From Shewanella halifaxensis HAW-EB4 (lineage in GTDB: Bacteria > Pseudomonadota > Gammaproteobacteria > Enterobacterales > Shewanellaceae), in assembly GCF_000019185.1 (NCBI RefSeq), contig NC_010334.1:4154001-4218000 (forward strand): DNA of 64,000 nt, written 5' to 3'. The position numbers and the translations under genes were made by a program. Every line of letters begins with the position of its first letter. The first letter of the stretch is position 1. The notes under the pieces are model-generated. The model did not search any database and was not told the DNA's origin. It worked only from the letters and a program-made list of their open reading frames with translations. Below are positions 8,586-17,120 of the stretch, piece by piece.

Positions 8586-11500
8586 TTATTCATCTTTTTT
8601 CAGCGCTATCCATGCCTGCAATGCCGCTATTGACGCCAGCCATAATGCCTTAAGTGCCTCATGTTCAACAGCTTGGTACTGGCTTTGACTCAAGTCAGAC
8701 TTTTCCAGCAGCTTACATTGACTCGATAATGCCTCTAATCCCATGTTAGCGCTGCTGCCTTTTAAGGCATGCAAAATATGACCAATATCGGCATCGTCTT
8801 TAAGTAAGCCTTCAAAATGCACCTCACTGGTTTGTTGGTAAAGCTGAGCCAGCTCTATCACCGTCTCTAGCCCAAGATAAGTTAGGTCTTGGTTTAGCTG
8901 GGCGTCATCGAGCAGTGCGGTATCGGTGTTATTGCTGGCTAATGGGTTACTCCCCTCCCTTAGGGCTCCATCCTCGGGGGTTTTCTGGCTCAAGGCTTTC
9001 TTCTGGCTCACGACTGTTTGCCCACTCAAGGCTATTTTCCCGCTCAAGGCTGTTTCAACTGGGCTTTCGAGATCTTGTAGTGGCTCGGCGTTGCCGAGCC
9101 AGTTTGATAAGGCTTGCATATCCAGCGGTTTCATCAAGACTAAGTTAAAACCCTTAGCATGATAGTTATCCATATCGTCGGCTTGCAGCTGAGCGGTAAA
9201 GGCGGCAATCTCGATTTGATGCTCGGCTTGTCTGTTCACCTCCTGAAGCTCTTCCAGCAACTCAACCCCCGAACCATCACCGAGTTGAATATCGAGCATG
9301 ATGGCATCAAACTGCTTTGCACTTTGTACCGTATAGGCTTTTCTCGCGGCTTCGCAGCTGTTGGCTAACACCGATGTGTGCCCTAGATGAGCGAGGAAGC
9401 CTTGAGCCACCATGGCATTAATCTTATTATCTTCGATAACCAAAAGGTTTTTAGTTTGGGTATGGATCACCTGCTGTTGCAGCTCTATATCGGGTCTGTC
9501 ACAGATAACCAGCGGCAGTGAAAAACCAAAGCAACTTCCCTTGCCCACCCCACTCTTCACCCATACTCCAGCCTTACTTAAAGCACGCTCCTCGACTGCT
9601 GCGCTTGCGCCACAAATATAAGTATTCGCATCGCTATTCATCAGCTCAACTAGTTGCTTACTAATAGCGAGCCCGAGTCCCGTACCGCGATCTCGCCCTT
9701 GACTTGGCTCATTACTGTAGGCTTTAAACAGTTTTGTCATCGCTTCTGGATCGATACCGACGCCCGTATCTTGCACCTTAAATTGCAGCAAGCCGTCTTT
9801 AACTTCGGCAATCAAGTCGACTCGCCCCTGAGGGGTAAACTTAATTGCGTTGCCCAATAGGTTTAACAATACCTGACGCAGTTTAGGCCCATCGATATAG
9901 ATCCACTTAGGCAGGTTGCTATGGTGAGAACGCAGGGTTAATCCGGCAAGTCCAGCCCCCGCTAACATGATCGCCACCACCTGCTCGAGCAACTCATTGA
10001 TATCGACGGCGCGGGGCTCATTGGCGAGCTTTCTCTGTTCTAGGCGAGAAAAGTCTAGAATATCGTTCAATACCGTCTGCAATAGCGTGCCGCTATATTG
10101 CGACAGTGCTAGAAGTTGCATCTGCGCAGGAGGCAGCTTAGAGTGGCCCAACAGGGTTAAGGTACCTAAAAGACCGTTGAGTGGCGTGCGGATCTCATGA
10201 CTCATGGTTGCCAAGAATAATGACTTAGCTTGGTTGGCTTGCTCTGCCATATCACGGGCATGCACATGGCCTTTGGCCTCTCTATCGAGCTGAATATTGG
10301 CCTCGGCAAGCTCTAGTGTTCTGGCTTCAACTTTCGCTTCCAATGCCTGTTTATGCTCAAACAGCTCGGCAGCCGTTTCGCGCAGCTCCGCCTGCAGCTT
10401 TTGGTTATGATCTGTCTTTTGTTTAAAGGCTTTAATGGCACTCGCCATGGCGGCAAGTTCATCATCGCCTTGGGTATCGATGGTGACGGCAGTATTACCT
10501 AAGCTTAACTGTGCCAACGCCTTAGTTGCCGCATCGAGTTTAAGGGCGATCCCCTTATAGATGACTTTATAAACAACCAAGAAAATCACTAAAAACATCA
10601 ACAAGCCCGTCATCCATAACCCCAGCTTTGCCCAGCTGAGCTGTTTGAGGTAGTTACTTCGAGCATTGTCAGCTTCTAGACGTTGCTGCAGCATCGCATT
10701 GGCAACCACTTCATTAAGCCCATCGAGTTTATCTGTAATGGCCTGCAACTGTAACTCTTGCGCCTGATTATAATGAGCATACTCTTTTTGCAAAGAGAGG
10801 CTCCGTGGCAAGGTTTGCAGTTGAGTAAACTGCTCCGCAAGCGTTGCGGCTCGGTTCGGGTCGCGAATAATTCGGGTAAGGCTAGTTAGCGAGGCAAGGT
10901 AACGGCTCTCAATATCGGCGTTGACAGTGTCTTGCTCTGTTGGCTGTGGTGACGCCGACTCCAGAGGATTGTTAGCCTGCCCCACCAAAGGCGTTGCACG
11001 GCTAGCTGTATCCCCTAGCAGGGTATAGAGCCCCGGTTCCAGCTCTGGAGACTGAAACATCTGCCCCATTAAAGCGATATTATGAACGATTTTAAGGGCG
11101 CGATTGAGTCGCTCTTGAGTATCTAAGTCTTGCTCGATAAGGGTGTCTAGCAACTGAGCCGTTTTATCAGCGCCAACCGCATCGGGGTAAGCCAAGCTGA
11201 GCTTAGATAAAATCCCTGAATCGACGATAGCGAGCTCCGCTAGCAACAGCTCAGTACTCACGTTCGCGGCATCGACTAATGCTTTACCTTGCCCCCTTAA
11301 ACTGTGGGCGACCTGAATGCGCTGGCCGACCAGCTCCCCGAGCATAGACAGATCCACTAAAATGTCAGAAGCACTCTGCTCTAAGCTCAAGTCAAAATTA
11401 ACTTCGAGTGCTTTAAGCACTTTAATCGCACTGAGCATCGTGGCACTTTCTATCGACAACTTACGCCCCACAAACTGACGCTGGCCCTCCTCCTGAGTCA

Positions 11501-11759
11501 ACCCAAGTTGCTTGGCATTTTCAGCCAAGGCGCTACTCGACAGTGCCAGTTGACTCGCAGCCTCAGATGCTGGTAATGCCTTGTTATATAGATACTTATC
11601 AGCCTCTTGAACCCAACGTAAACTCACGCTACCTAAACTAACTAACAGTAGTAGCAATAAGGCGAGCAAGCCAAAAGCCAGCATTAGGCGGCCAATTAAG
11701 CTTTTTCTCGATAATGACAATTTTGGCAAAGGTGATTTAGGCAAAAACAACACACTCAC
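8586..11759 (-). CDS. torS: TorS, unorthodox TMAO-sensing hybrid histidine kinase
   Basis: Protein of 1057 residues with the full TorS architecture: membrane helix near 25-50, long helical periplasmic sensor, second membrane helix near 375-400, HAMP, histidine kinase core with phospho-acceptor His in MSHEIRTPLNG (about 520), HATPase (TGVGID, GTGLGLAISKQLVE), receiver with phospho-acceptor Asp in MLDIQLGDG (about 821) and a C-terminal Hpt domain with His in ILHALKGSSANMG (about 996). It should sense TorT-bound TMAO and phosphorylate TorR through a four-step relay. It is convergent with torD and divergent from torT. Residues 925-955 hold a low-complexity linker (GKIALSGQTVVSQKKALSQK) between receiver and Hpt. 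Confidence 0.96.
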   Translation of the reverse strand: MSVLFLPKSPLPKLSLSRKSLIGRLMLAFGLLALLLLLLVSLGSVSLRWVQEADKYLYNKALPASEAASQLALSSSALAENAKQLGLTQEEGQRQFVGRKLSIESATMLSAIKVLKALEVNFDLSLEQSASDILVDLSMLGELVGQRIQVAHSLRGQGKALVDAANVSTELLLAELAIVDSGILSKLSLAYPDAVGADKTAQLLDTLIEQDLDTQERLNRALKIVHNIALMGQMFQSPELEPGLYTLLGDTASRATPLVGQANNPLESASPQPTEQDTVNADIESRYLASLTSLTRIIRDPNRAATLAEQFTQLQTLPRSLSLQKEYAHYNQAQELQLQAITDKLDGLNEVVANAMLQQRLEADNARSNYLKQLSWAKLGLWMTGLLMFLVIFLVVYKVIYKGIALKLDAATKALAQLSLGNTAVTIDTQGDDELAAMASAIKAFKQKTDHNQKLQAELRETAAELFEHKQALEAKVEARTLELAEANIQLDREAKGHVHARDMAEQANQAKSLFLATMSHEIRTPLNGLLGTLTLLGHSKLPPAQMQLLALSQYSGTLLQTVLNDILDFSRLEQRKLANEPRAVDINELLEQVVAIMLAGAGLAGLTLRSHHSNLPKWIYIDGPKLRQVLLNLLGNAIKFTPQGRVDLIAEVKDGLLQFKVQDTGVGIDPEAMTKLFKAYSNEPSQGRDRGTGLGLAISKQLVELMNSDANTYICGASAAVEERALSKAGVWVKSGVGKGSCFGFSLPLVICDRPDIELQQQVIHTQTKNLLVIEDNKINAMVAQGFLAHLGHTSVLANSCEAARKAYTVQSAKQFDAIMLDIQLGDGSGVELLEELQEVNRQAEHQIEIAAFTAQLQADDMDNYHAKGFNLVLMKPLDMQALSNWLGNAEPLQDLESPVETALSGKIALSGQTVVSQKKALSQKTPEDGALREGSNPLASNNTDTALLDDAQLNQDLTYLGLETVIELAQLYQQTSEVHFEGLLKDDADIGHILHALKGSSANMGLEALSSQCKLLEKSDLSQSQYQAVEHEALKALWLASIAALQAWIALKKDE

Positions 11760-11786
11760 TGTTATCTGTTAAGCTGGTATAATATT

Positions 11787-11821
11787 ATACCAATTGAATT
11801 AAATATTTAATCAATTGGTAT
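11787..11821. repeat. A+T-rich inverted repeat between torS and torT
   Basis: ATACCAATTGA on the left pairs with TCAATTGGTAT on the right, with TTAAATATTTAA between them, in the 99-base divergent intergenic region. It could be a regulator site or a short mobile palindrome. Confidence 0.5.
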
Positions 11822-11858
11822 TAATCGTTTACTCACTCGATTCATAGGGACGTTAACC

Positions 11859-12923
11859 ATGATTAAAATTGTGCAGTTGCGTTTGCTACTCCTTGTTGGC
11901 TTCAGCTTGTTAAGCCCATTTGCAAGCGCGACAGACATAGTATCACCTTGGCTTATAGAGCAGAGAACGCCTTATAATGAAATACAACAACAAACTTCAG
12001 CGCTGCAACTTACGCCACTGACTTCGGCAAAAAAGAGCTGGCGAATTTGCGCCCTCGTGCCCCATCTGAAAGACACCTACTGGACAGGCATAGACTACGG
12101 GTTAGCGCAACACGCTAAACAATTAAATCTAAAGTTTGAGCTGTTTGAAGCGGGGAGCTATTACAGCGTCCAGAATCAGCTCAGACAGCTAGATAACTGC
12201 ATGAAACATAGCTTCGATGCAATTCTACTCGGTAGCGTGCGTCCCGATCTGTTAGACCTATATCAGGCCCCTATCACTAAGCCTGTTATCGCACTGGTTA
12301 ATCGACTAAACCACCCTAAGGTGAATACTCGCATTGGGGTTAATTGGTACCAGATGGGTTATATCGCTGGTAAATATATAAAGCTGCAAGCCAAACACCC
12401 CGTGAATTTAGCGTTACTCACGGGACCAGACAAGTTGGGTGGCAGCGATCTCGTCGAGCAAGGACTGTCAACTGCGCTAAAAGACAGCTTAGTGACCGTT
12501 AGTGCGGTGCACCATGCCGATAATAATCGCAACCTCTATCGAGACGAGTTAGAGAGCCTTCTCAACGAACAGATCCCCGATTACATTCTTGGCAGTGCCG
12601 TGGCCATAGAGGCCGGTGTCAGTATGCTACGTCAGCACCAGCTTACAGATAAAGTAAAGCTGATTAGCAGCTATCTCTCCCCAGCGGTATTGCGAGGGAT
12701 CTATCGTGGAAAGGTTGAGTTTAGTAACGATGATCAGGTGGTATTGCAGGGAAAACTCGCCATTGATATTACGGTGAGAGAACTAGAAGGCGCTAAAGCC
12801 TTTGGTGATATTGGCCCGAAAATCCAAAGCCTTTATTCAGGGCATATCAGCAACGAAGTGCTCAAGACTAGTCTTCCTCCTGCGGATTATTATCCGATTT
12901 ACCGGGTTAATACTGAATATTAA
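11859..12923 (+). CDS. torT: TorT, periplasmic TMAO-binding protein
   Basis: Protein of 354 residues with a Sec signal peptide (LRLLLLVGFSLLSPFASA, cleavage near residue 24) and a type I periplasmic binding fold: ALVPHLKDTYWTGIDYGLAQHAK, FDAILLGSVRPD, and LALLTGPDKLGGSDLV segments. TorT binds TMAO and presents it to the TorS sensor domain. It is divergent from torS and convergent with torR, so all three phosphorelay genes are adjacent. Confidence 0.94.
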   Translation: MIKIVQLRLLLLVGFSLLSPFASATDIVSPWLIEQRTPYNEIQQQTSALQLTPLTSAKKSWRICALVPHLKDTYWTGIDYGLAQHAKQLNLKFELFEAGSYYSVQNQLRQLDNCMKHSFDAILLGSVRPDLLDLYQAPITKPVIALVNRLNHPKVNTRIGVNWYQMGYIAGKYIKLQAKHPVNLALLTGPDKLGGSDLVEQGLSTALKDSLVTVSAVHHADNNRNLYRDELESLLNEQIPDYILGSAVAIEAGVSMLRQHQLTDKVKLISSYLSPAVLRGIYRGKVEFSNDDQVVLQGKLAIDITVRELEGAKAFGDIGPKIQSLYSGHISNEVLKTSLPPADYYPIYRVNTEY

Positions 12924-12995
12924 ATAGCAAGATAGGCTTTGAAACTTTACCGTTCCACAATGAAAGAACTAAACCCAATCAAGTAATGTTCTAGT

Positions 12996-13706
12996 TTAGT
13001 CTTTCACTTTCGCGGCAAACAGGTAGCCTTCACCGTGGACTGTGACAAATAGGTCTGTAGATAATTTATTGCGTAAACGACGAATAATCACATCAATCGT
13101 GCGATCATTGACATCTTGATCTCTGTGGCTGGTTTGCATCATTAAACGCTCGCGAGATAGCACCTGTTGAGGGTGTAGAGAAAAAGCGGTGAGCAGTTCA
13201 AACTCTGCTTTAGTCAGCTTAATGGGCTCGCCATTATGGGTTAGTTGGCGACTATTAAGCTCTAAAAGGTAATCATCGAAAGCGATAATATTATCATCGG
13301 GATCGACATGCTCGGCGCTATCGGCTACGGCTTTCTTGACCAGCGACATGCGCCAAAGTAGGTTCTTGACCCTAACGAGTAACTCCCTGAGCTCGAAAGG
13401 CTTTGTGACATAATCATCGGCGCCCATCTCTAAACCGACAATTTTATCTATGGTTTCATCGCGGCCTGTGACCAAGATAATACCCACATGACTCTTGCCG
13501 CGAAGCTCGCGTGCAAGACTCAAACCGTCGACACCGGGTAAGTTAATATCGAGCATAACCAAGTCGATATGTTGACGCTCAAATTCGTACCACATCTGGT
13601 CGCCATCTTGAGCTTCGAGCACTTCATAGCCCTCTTTCTCAAAATAACCTTTTAACCTAGCTCTGATGACCGCTTCATCATCGACAACTAGTACTCGGTA
13701 ACCCAT
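12996..13706 (-). CDS. torR: TorR, OmpR-type response regulator
   Basis: Protein of 236 residues: receiver domain (VLVVDDEAVIR at the start, phospho-acceptor Asp in LVMLDINLPG near residue 53, Lys in YVTKPFE) followed by a winged-helix OmpR-type DNA-binding domain (LTKAEFELLTAFSLHP, DVIIRRLRNKL). The ATG at 13706 follows a GAGGTGG Shine-Dalgarno; an upstream ATG at 13775 would add 23 residues without homology. Phosphorylated by TorS, it should activate torECAD through the decamers near 3811-3850. Confidence 0.96.
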   Translation of the reverse strand: MGYRVLVVDDEAVIRARLKGYFEKEGYEVLEAQDGDQMWYEFERQHIDLVMLDINLPGVDGLSLARELRGKSHVGIILVTGRDETIDKIVGLEMGADDYVTKPFELRELLVRVKNLLWRMSLVKKAVADSAEHVDPDDNIIAFDDYLLELNSRQLTHNGEPIKLTKAEFELLTAFSLHPQQVLSRERLMMQTSHRDQDVNDRTIDVIIRRLRNKLSTDLFVTVHGEGYLFAAKVKD

Positions 13707-13840
13707 ATACCACCTCAACCCTAAACCACCTCTATAGACAGAAGTGTCTACAAAATTGCGCCACATAATATACACAAGTTAGCACGTAAAGCGAGCGGTT
13801 GAGGAGCTTGGTGACAAATTGAAAAGGTTGCTTGAACTAA

Positions 13841-13869
13841 AAAAGCCAGCTCAATTTGAGCTGGCTTTT
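13841..13869. terminator. Intrinsic terminator downstream of torF
   Basis: AAAAGCCAGCTC / GAGCTGGCTTTT perfect 12-bp stem with a five-base loop. On the minus strand it ends torF transcription before the torR promoter region. Confidence 0.9.
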
Positions 13870-13893
13870 AAAAATAACTTTTAGATTATTAAC

Positions 13894-14631
13894 TTAGAAG
13901 CTTTTGCTAACACCAAATACGACGCGATCGTCGAAAATTTCAGTCTGCGTACCATAAACTAAGTGGGAGTCACCAACAGAGCTACCGTGGTATCTAAGGT
14001 CGAAAGTTAAACCCACATAGTTAGCTTCCACACCTAAGTTCCAGTGAGTCCAACCTTCAGCGCCTTCACCATCAAGATCTTGGTAACCGAGTGAACCCGA
14101 TAGCTTTACACCGTTGTTGAAATCATAGCTTGGGTGAACGGCGTAGTTCACGCCATGCCAGCCATCAACACCAAACCAATCGTCTAGCGTTGGCGTAACT
14201 TCAAGTTGAACATTTGCCTGACCAAACTGCTTAGCCACACGGATCCATAATTCGGTGTAATTTGAATATGAAGCTCCTGGATAAAGATATGAAAATACCA
14301 TCACATCGTAAGTAAGGCCGCTGTCACCCAATGCACCCGCTTTACCAATGTATGGCGCGGTGACGATTTCAAGGTTTGGATCGGCAAATTTTATGTTTGA
14401 TGCGAATACACCTGTGTACCAGCCATCGTCATTGCCCCAACCCAAGGTACCCTGCACAACGGGAACGTCACCATCCATAGTCTCTGACTCACCACGGAAG
14501 ACATAGTCAGTTGCAAACTTAACATTACCGCTAATTTGACCACCAAATAGTTCGTTGTCATCGGCGGCAACAGCGGAGCCCATACTCGCCATTGCTAAGC
14601 TACCAAGCATCATCACATGTGCAAATTTCAT
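13894..14631 (-). CDS. torF: TorF-family outer membrane porin
   Basis: Protein of 245 residues with a Sec signal peptide (MKFAHVMMLGSLAMASMGSAVAA) and a beta-strand-rich body with alternating aromatics (NVKFATDYVFRGESETMDG and C-terminal VVFGVSKSF ending in Phe, typical of beta-barrels). It matches the TorF / TIGR02001 family, encoded beside torR in Shewanella and co-induced with the TMAO system; it probably supplies an outer membrane channel. The ATG at 14631 has GGGA eight bases upstream; ATGs at 14637 and 14640 are also in frame. Confidence 0.9.
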   Translation of the reverse strand: MKFAHVMMLGSLAMASMGSAVAADDNELFGGQISGNVKFATDYVFRGESETMDGDVPVVQGTLGWGNDDGWYTGVFASNIKFADPNLEIVTAPYIGKAGALGDSGLTYDVMVFSYLYPGASYSNYTELWIRVAKQFGQANVQLEVTPTLDDWFGVDGWHGVNYAVHPSYDFNNGVKLSGSLGYQDLDGEGAEGWTHWNLGVEANYVGLTFDLRYHGSSVGDSHLVYGTQTEIFDDRVVFGVSKSF

Positions 14632-14814
14632 AATCATCATCCCAATATGTTGTCGATCTAAGTTTTTAATCAAGCTTTAAATCTAAGATTGTTAATCTGA
14701 ACTTGGAGTAAATCTTACTCTCAAGTTATTAACGACCTTGGGAGTAGATATGAATTAAAAACCCAACATTATGAAAAAATATGAACAATATGACTTAACG
14801 AGGTCAAATTCTGA

Positions 14815-15639
14815 TTAGCTCGCTTTCTTCAGCAGTAAGCCCTTAAGCTCCTCAATTTGCACTTTAAGCTCGGCGACATCTGCTGAGCTTGCAGGCTTTT
14901 CCATTGGCTCTTGAGGATCTTGTTCACCGCGCATGGCTGCAGTCTCTTGGGTCATCACATCCAGTACCGCCCCCACCATCATATTTAAAAATACAAACGC
15001 AGTTAAAAAGATAAAGCTTAAATAATAAAGCCAACTCAGTGGGTACACCGCCATCGTCTCGTACATGATTGATGTCCATGACTCAAAAGTTGAGATCCTA
15101 AATAACGTAAGCATAGCAACTGAAACATCGCCCCATAGAAAATCATTAATATGGGCAAAGAACATGCTGCCGATGGCACCGTAAATATAGAAGATGACGA
15201 ACATCAACAGCGCGATATAGCCCATGCGCGGAATGGCCTTAAGCAGCGCATTAACCAGCATCCGTAGCTCAGGGATCATCGAGACTAGACGCAGCACTCT
15301 GAAGATACGTAGTAGACGAGCCAACAATATTGCCGAGCCACCAGCAGGAATAAGGCTTCCTATAACAATAATGGTGTCAAATACATTCCAGCCATTGCTA
15401 AAGAAACGCTTAGGCCCGTCGCTGGCAAGAAAGCGGATAATAATTTCGATGGCGAAGAACACGGTAATACCGATATCGAGCACCACGAGACTACTCTCCA
15501 TCCAGCTCGGCAAGTGGTAAGTATGCGCGCCAATGGACAGCGCTGAGACCACAATAACAAAGATGATAAAACCTTGGAAAAAATTACTATTATCAATTAT
15601 TTTGAGTTTTGACTGTAAGCCAGAAACATTCGCAAGCAC
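14815..15639 (-). CDS. Bacterial voltage-gated sodium channel (NaChBac-like)
   Basis: Protein of 274 residues with one six-helix unit, as in homotetrameric bacterial NaV channels. The S4 voltage sensor reads RLLRIFRVLRL, with Arg every third position. The pore loop holds FESWTS, close to the LESWAS / LESWSM selectivity filters of known NaVBac channels; the Glu is the sodium-selectivity residue. After S6 (FIFLTAFVFLNMMVGAVLDVM) the tail ends in a heptad-rich coiled coil (VAELKVQIEELKGLLLKK), which in NaVBac assembles the tetramer. Probable roles include pH, motility or chemotaxis behaviour; none is shown by context. Confidence 0.88.
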   Translation of the reverse strand: MLANVSGLQSKLKIIDNSNFFQGFIIFVIVVSALSIGAHTYHLPSWMESSLVVLDIGITVFFAIEIIIRFLASDGPKRFFSNGWNVFDTIIVIGSLIPAGGSAILLARLLRIFRVLRLVSMIPELRMLVNALLKAIPRMGYIALLMFVIFYIYGAIGSMFFAHINDFLWGDVSVAMLTLFRISTFESWTSIMYETMAVYPLSWLYYLSFIFLTAFVFLNMMVGAVLDVMTQETAAMRGEQDPQEPMEKPASSADVAELKVQIEELKGLLLKKAS

Positions 15640-15808
15640 GCTGCGCTCCTATTTAAAATGGAATATAAATCAGTCTAGACGACGCGAGCCAAAGCCGCGT
15701 TCGCCAAAGGATCGCGCAGTGTAATGAGCAAGGCTTAATTTGGTGTTAAATCGAAGGCTGAAAAGTGTGACGGGGAGCGAGAACGATCCCCGAGAACATC
15801 AGTAATAA

Positions 15809-16105
15809 TTAGTTAAGTTGAGATACGATCTCGTTAAGATTCGCCTCCACCCAATTACGGTCAATCGCCCCCCAATGATTAATTTGATAAAAGCCAGCAT
15901 TATGGCGCTCCCCCTCTTGCACAAACTCGCACTCAATAGTTAGGTCCCCCAGTGCTGCTATTGCATCCTGTAAGGTTCGACGTGGCATTTCCGTTAGCTT
16001 GTGCAGCGACAGTAAATTATGCCTTTCACTATCGATAAGGTAAGCAATATAGAGCTTTCTAAAAAAAGCGTTTTGCTGTTTTGAGGCGGTAAAATTGAGG
16101 CTCAT
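15809..16105 (-). CDS. Small winged-helix-like protein
   Basis: Protein of 98 residues beginning MSLNFTASKQQNAFFRKLYIAYLID. The stretch LLSLHKLTEMPRRTLQDAIAALGDL looks like a helix-turn-helix with recognition helix, followed by beta-wing-like FVQEGERHNAGFYQINHWG. I read it as a small DNA-binding protein conserved in Shewanella-like genomes, target unknown. The ORF is open further upstream to an ATG at 16153, but homology-like content starts at 16105. The Shine-Dalgarno is weak. Confidence 0.65.
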   Translation of the reverse strand: MSLNFTASKQQNAFFRKLYIAYLIDSERHNLLSLHKLTEMPRRTLQDAIAALGDLTIECEFVQEGERHNAGFYQINHWGAIDRNWVEANLNEIVSQLN

Positions 16106-16274
16106 AGGGTTCTTATTATTAAGGGCATTGCCGATAAAGTACGTTATTGGCAATAAATAACAAGTCGCAATCGGCTATCACAACTCACTTAACTGCAATA
16201 TGTTGCCAAATATGTCTCCCTATAGCGATAAAGCCTACCATCCTGATATAGTCGATTAAGATATTGAGTCGTAG

Positions 16275-17120
16275 ATGGGCTGTGACATGGATTGTGAAAT
16301 AAAAAGTGAAACAAAGAGTGAAATAAAGAGTGACATGAATAGTGAAACGGATAATTCGAAACAGGCTAACGCTAAACAACTTGCTTGTGAACAAGCAGTC
16401 TCAGAGTCAGCGCCCTCATCTCCTGTGATGCCAGAGCAAATGGCTCATAGCCAAGTAAAGCCTACTAATGTGCAACAAGTGCTAACAGAACAAGAGAGCA
16501 TCACACCCACGGTAAAGGAGCTGGAGCTAACAGCTTCGCACGTTACTGTTGACTCTAGTGACTGGCAAAGCTTCGATCGTGTTGCATTACAATCGGTAAA
16601 CGACAGCCACTACACCCAAGTACTGACCGAAAGCCTGATATTTGGCGGACTCGTATTTATCGGCGCATCCTTGGCGGTCATTATCCCAGGCGCATTGAGC
16701 TTGCCACTGGTGATTGCCATTCTTACTGGTTTACTACTGATAATATGTATCATTGGCTACTTAAGACATCGCCATGCTAAATCGTTAGGTTATGCCACTT
16801 GTGAGCATGAATTATTAATGCAGCAGGGCTTTTGGTGGGTTAAGCGAACCTCTTTACCTTACTCAAGATTGCAGCATGTGAGTGTATCTCACGGCCCACT
16901 AGAACGTCACTTTAATCTATCCACGATAAAATGTTTCAGCGCAGGCAGTGGCTCAGCAGAAATAGAACTTCCGGGTATAGAGCAAGAAACCGCAGAGCAC
17001 TTACGCCAGCATCTGTTATCGCAGGCGGCTAAGGCTAACTTGCAAGCTAATTTACCCAAGCATGCACAGAACTTGTCTCAACAAGAGATCACAGAGGGAG
17101 TGTCTAGCGATGGCGCATAA
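16275..17120 (+). CDS. PH-domain membrane protein, YdbS-like
   Basis: Protein of up to 281 residues. Residues 1-100 are hydrophilic and low complexity; residues 3-26 come from six 12-bp DNA repeats. Two membrane helices follow (about 118-160: IFGGLVFIGASLAVIIPGAL and LPLVIAILTGLLLIICIIGYL), then a bacterial PH (bPH2, DUF304) domain: GFWWVKRTSLPYSRLQHVSVSHGPLER and FNLSTIKCFSAGSGSAEIELPGI. The next gene overlaps its 3' end and encodes a larger PH protein, the YdbS/YdbT pair layout. Function of the pair is unknown. The start may lie further downstream than 16275. Confidence 0.82.
   Translation: MGCDMDCEIKSETKSEIKSDMNSETDNSKQANAKQLACEQAVSESAPSSPVMPEQMAHSQVKPTNVQQVLTEQESITPTVKELELTASHVTVDSSDWQSFDRVALQSVNDSHYTQVLTESLIFGGLVFIGASLAVIIPGALSLPLVIAILTGLLLIICIIGYLRHRHAKSLGYATCEHELLMQQGFWWVKRTSLPYSRLQHVSVSHGPLERHFNLSTIKCFSAGSGSAEIELPGIEQETAEHLRQHLLSQAAKANLQANLPKHAQNLSQQEITEGVSSDGA
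16281..16352 (+). repeat. Six 12-bp tandem repeats encoding a tetrapeptide repeat
   Basis: Degenerate units of AGTGAAATAAAG / AGTGACATGAAT type, six in exact 12-bp register, encoding CDMD-CEIK-SETK-SEIK-SDMN-SETD at the N-terminus of the PH protein. Confidence 0.85.

Noticed and set aside
8915..10200. Plus-strand ORFs opposite torS
   Set aside because: They lie antisense to conserved kinase, receiver and linker domains and show no protein-like features.
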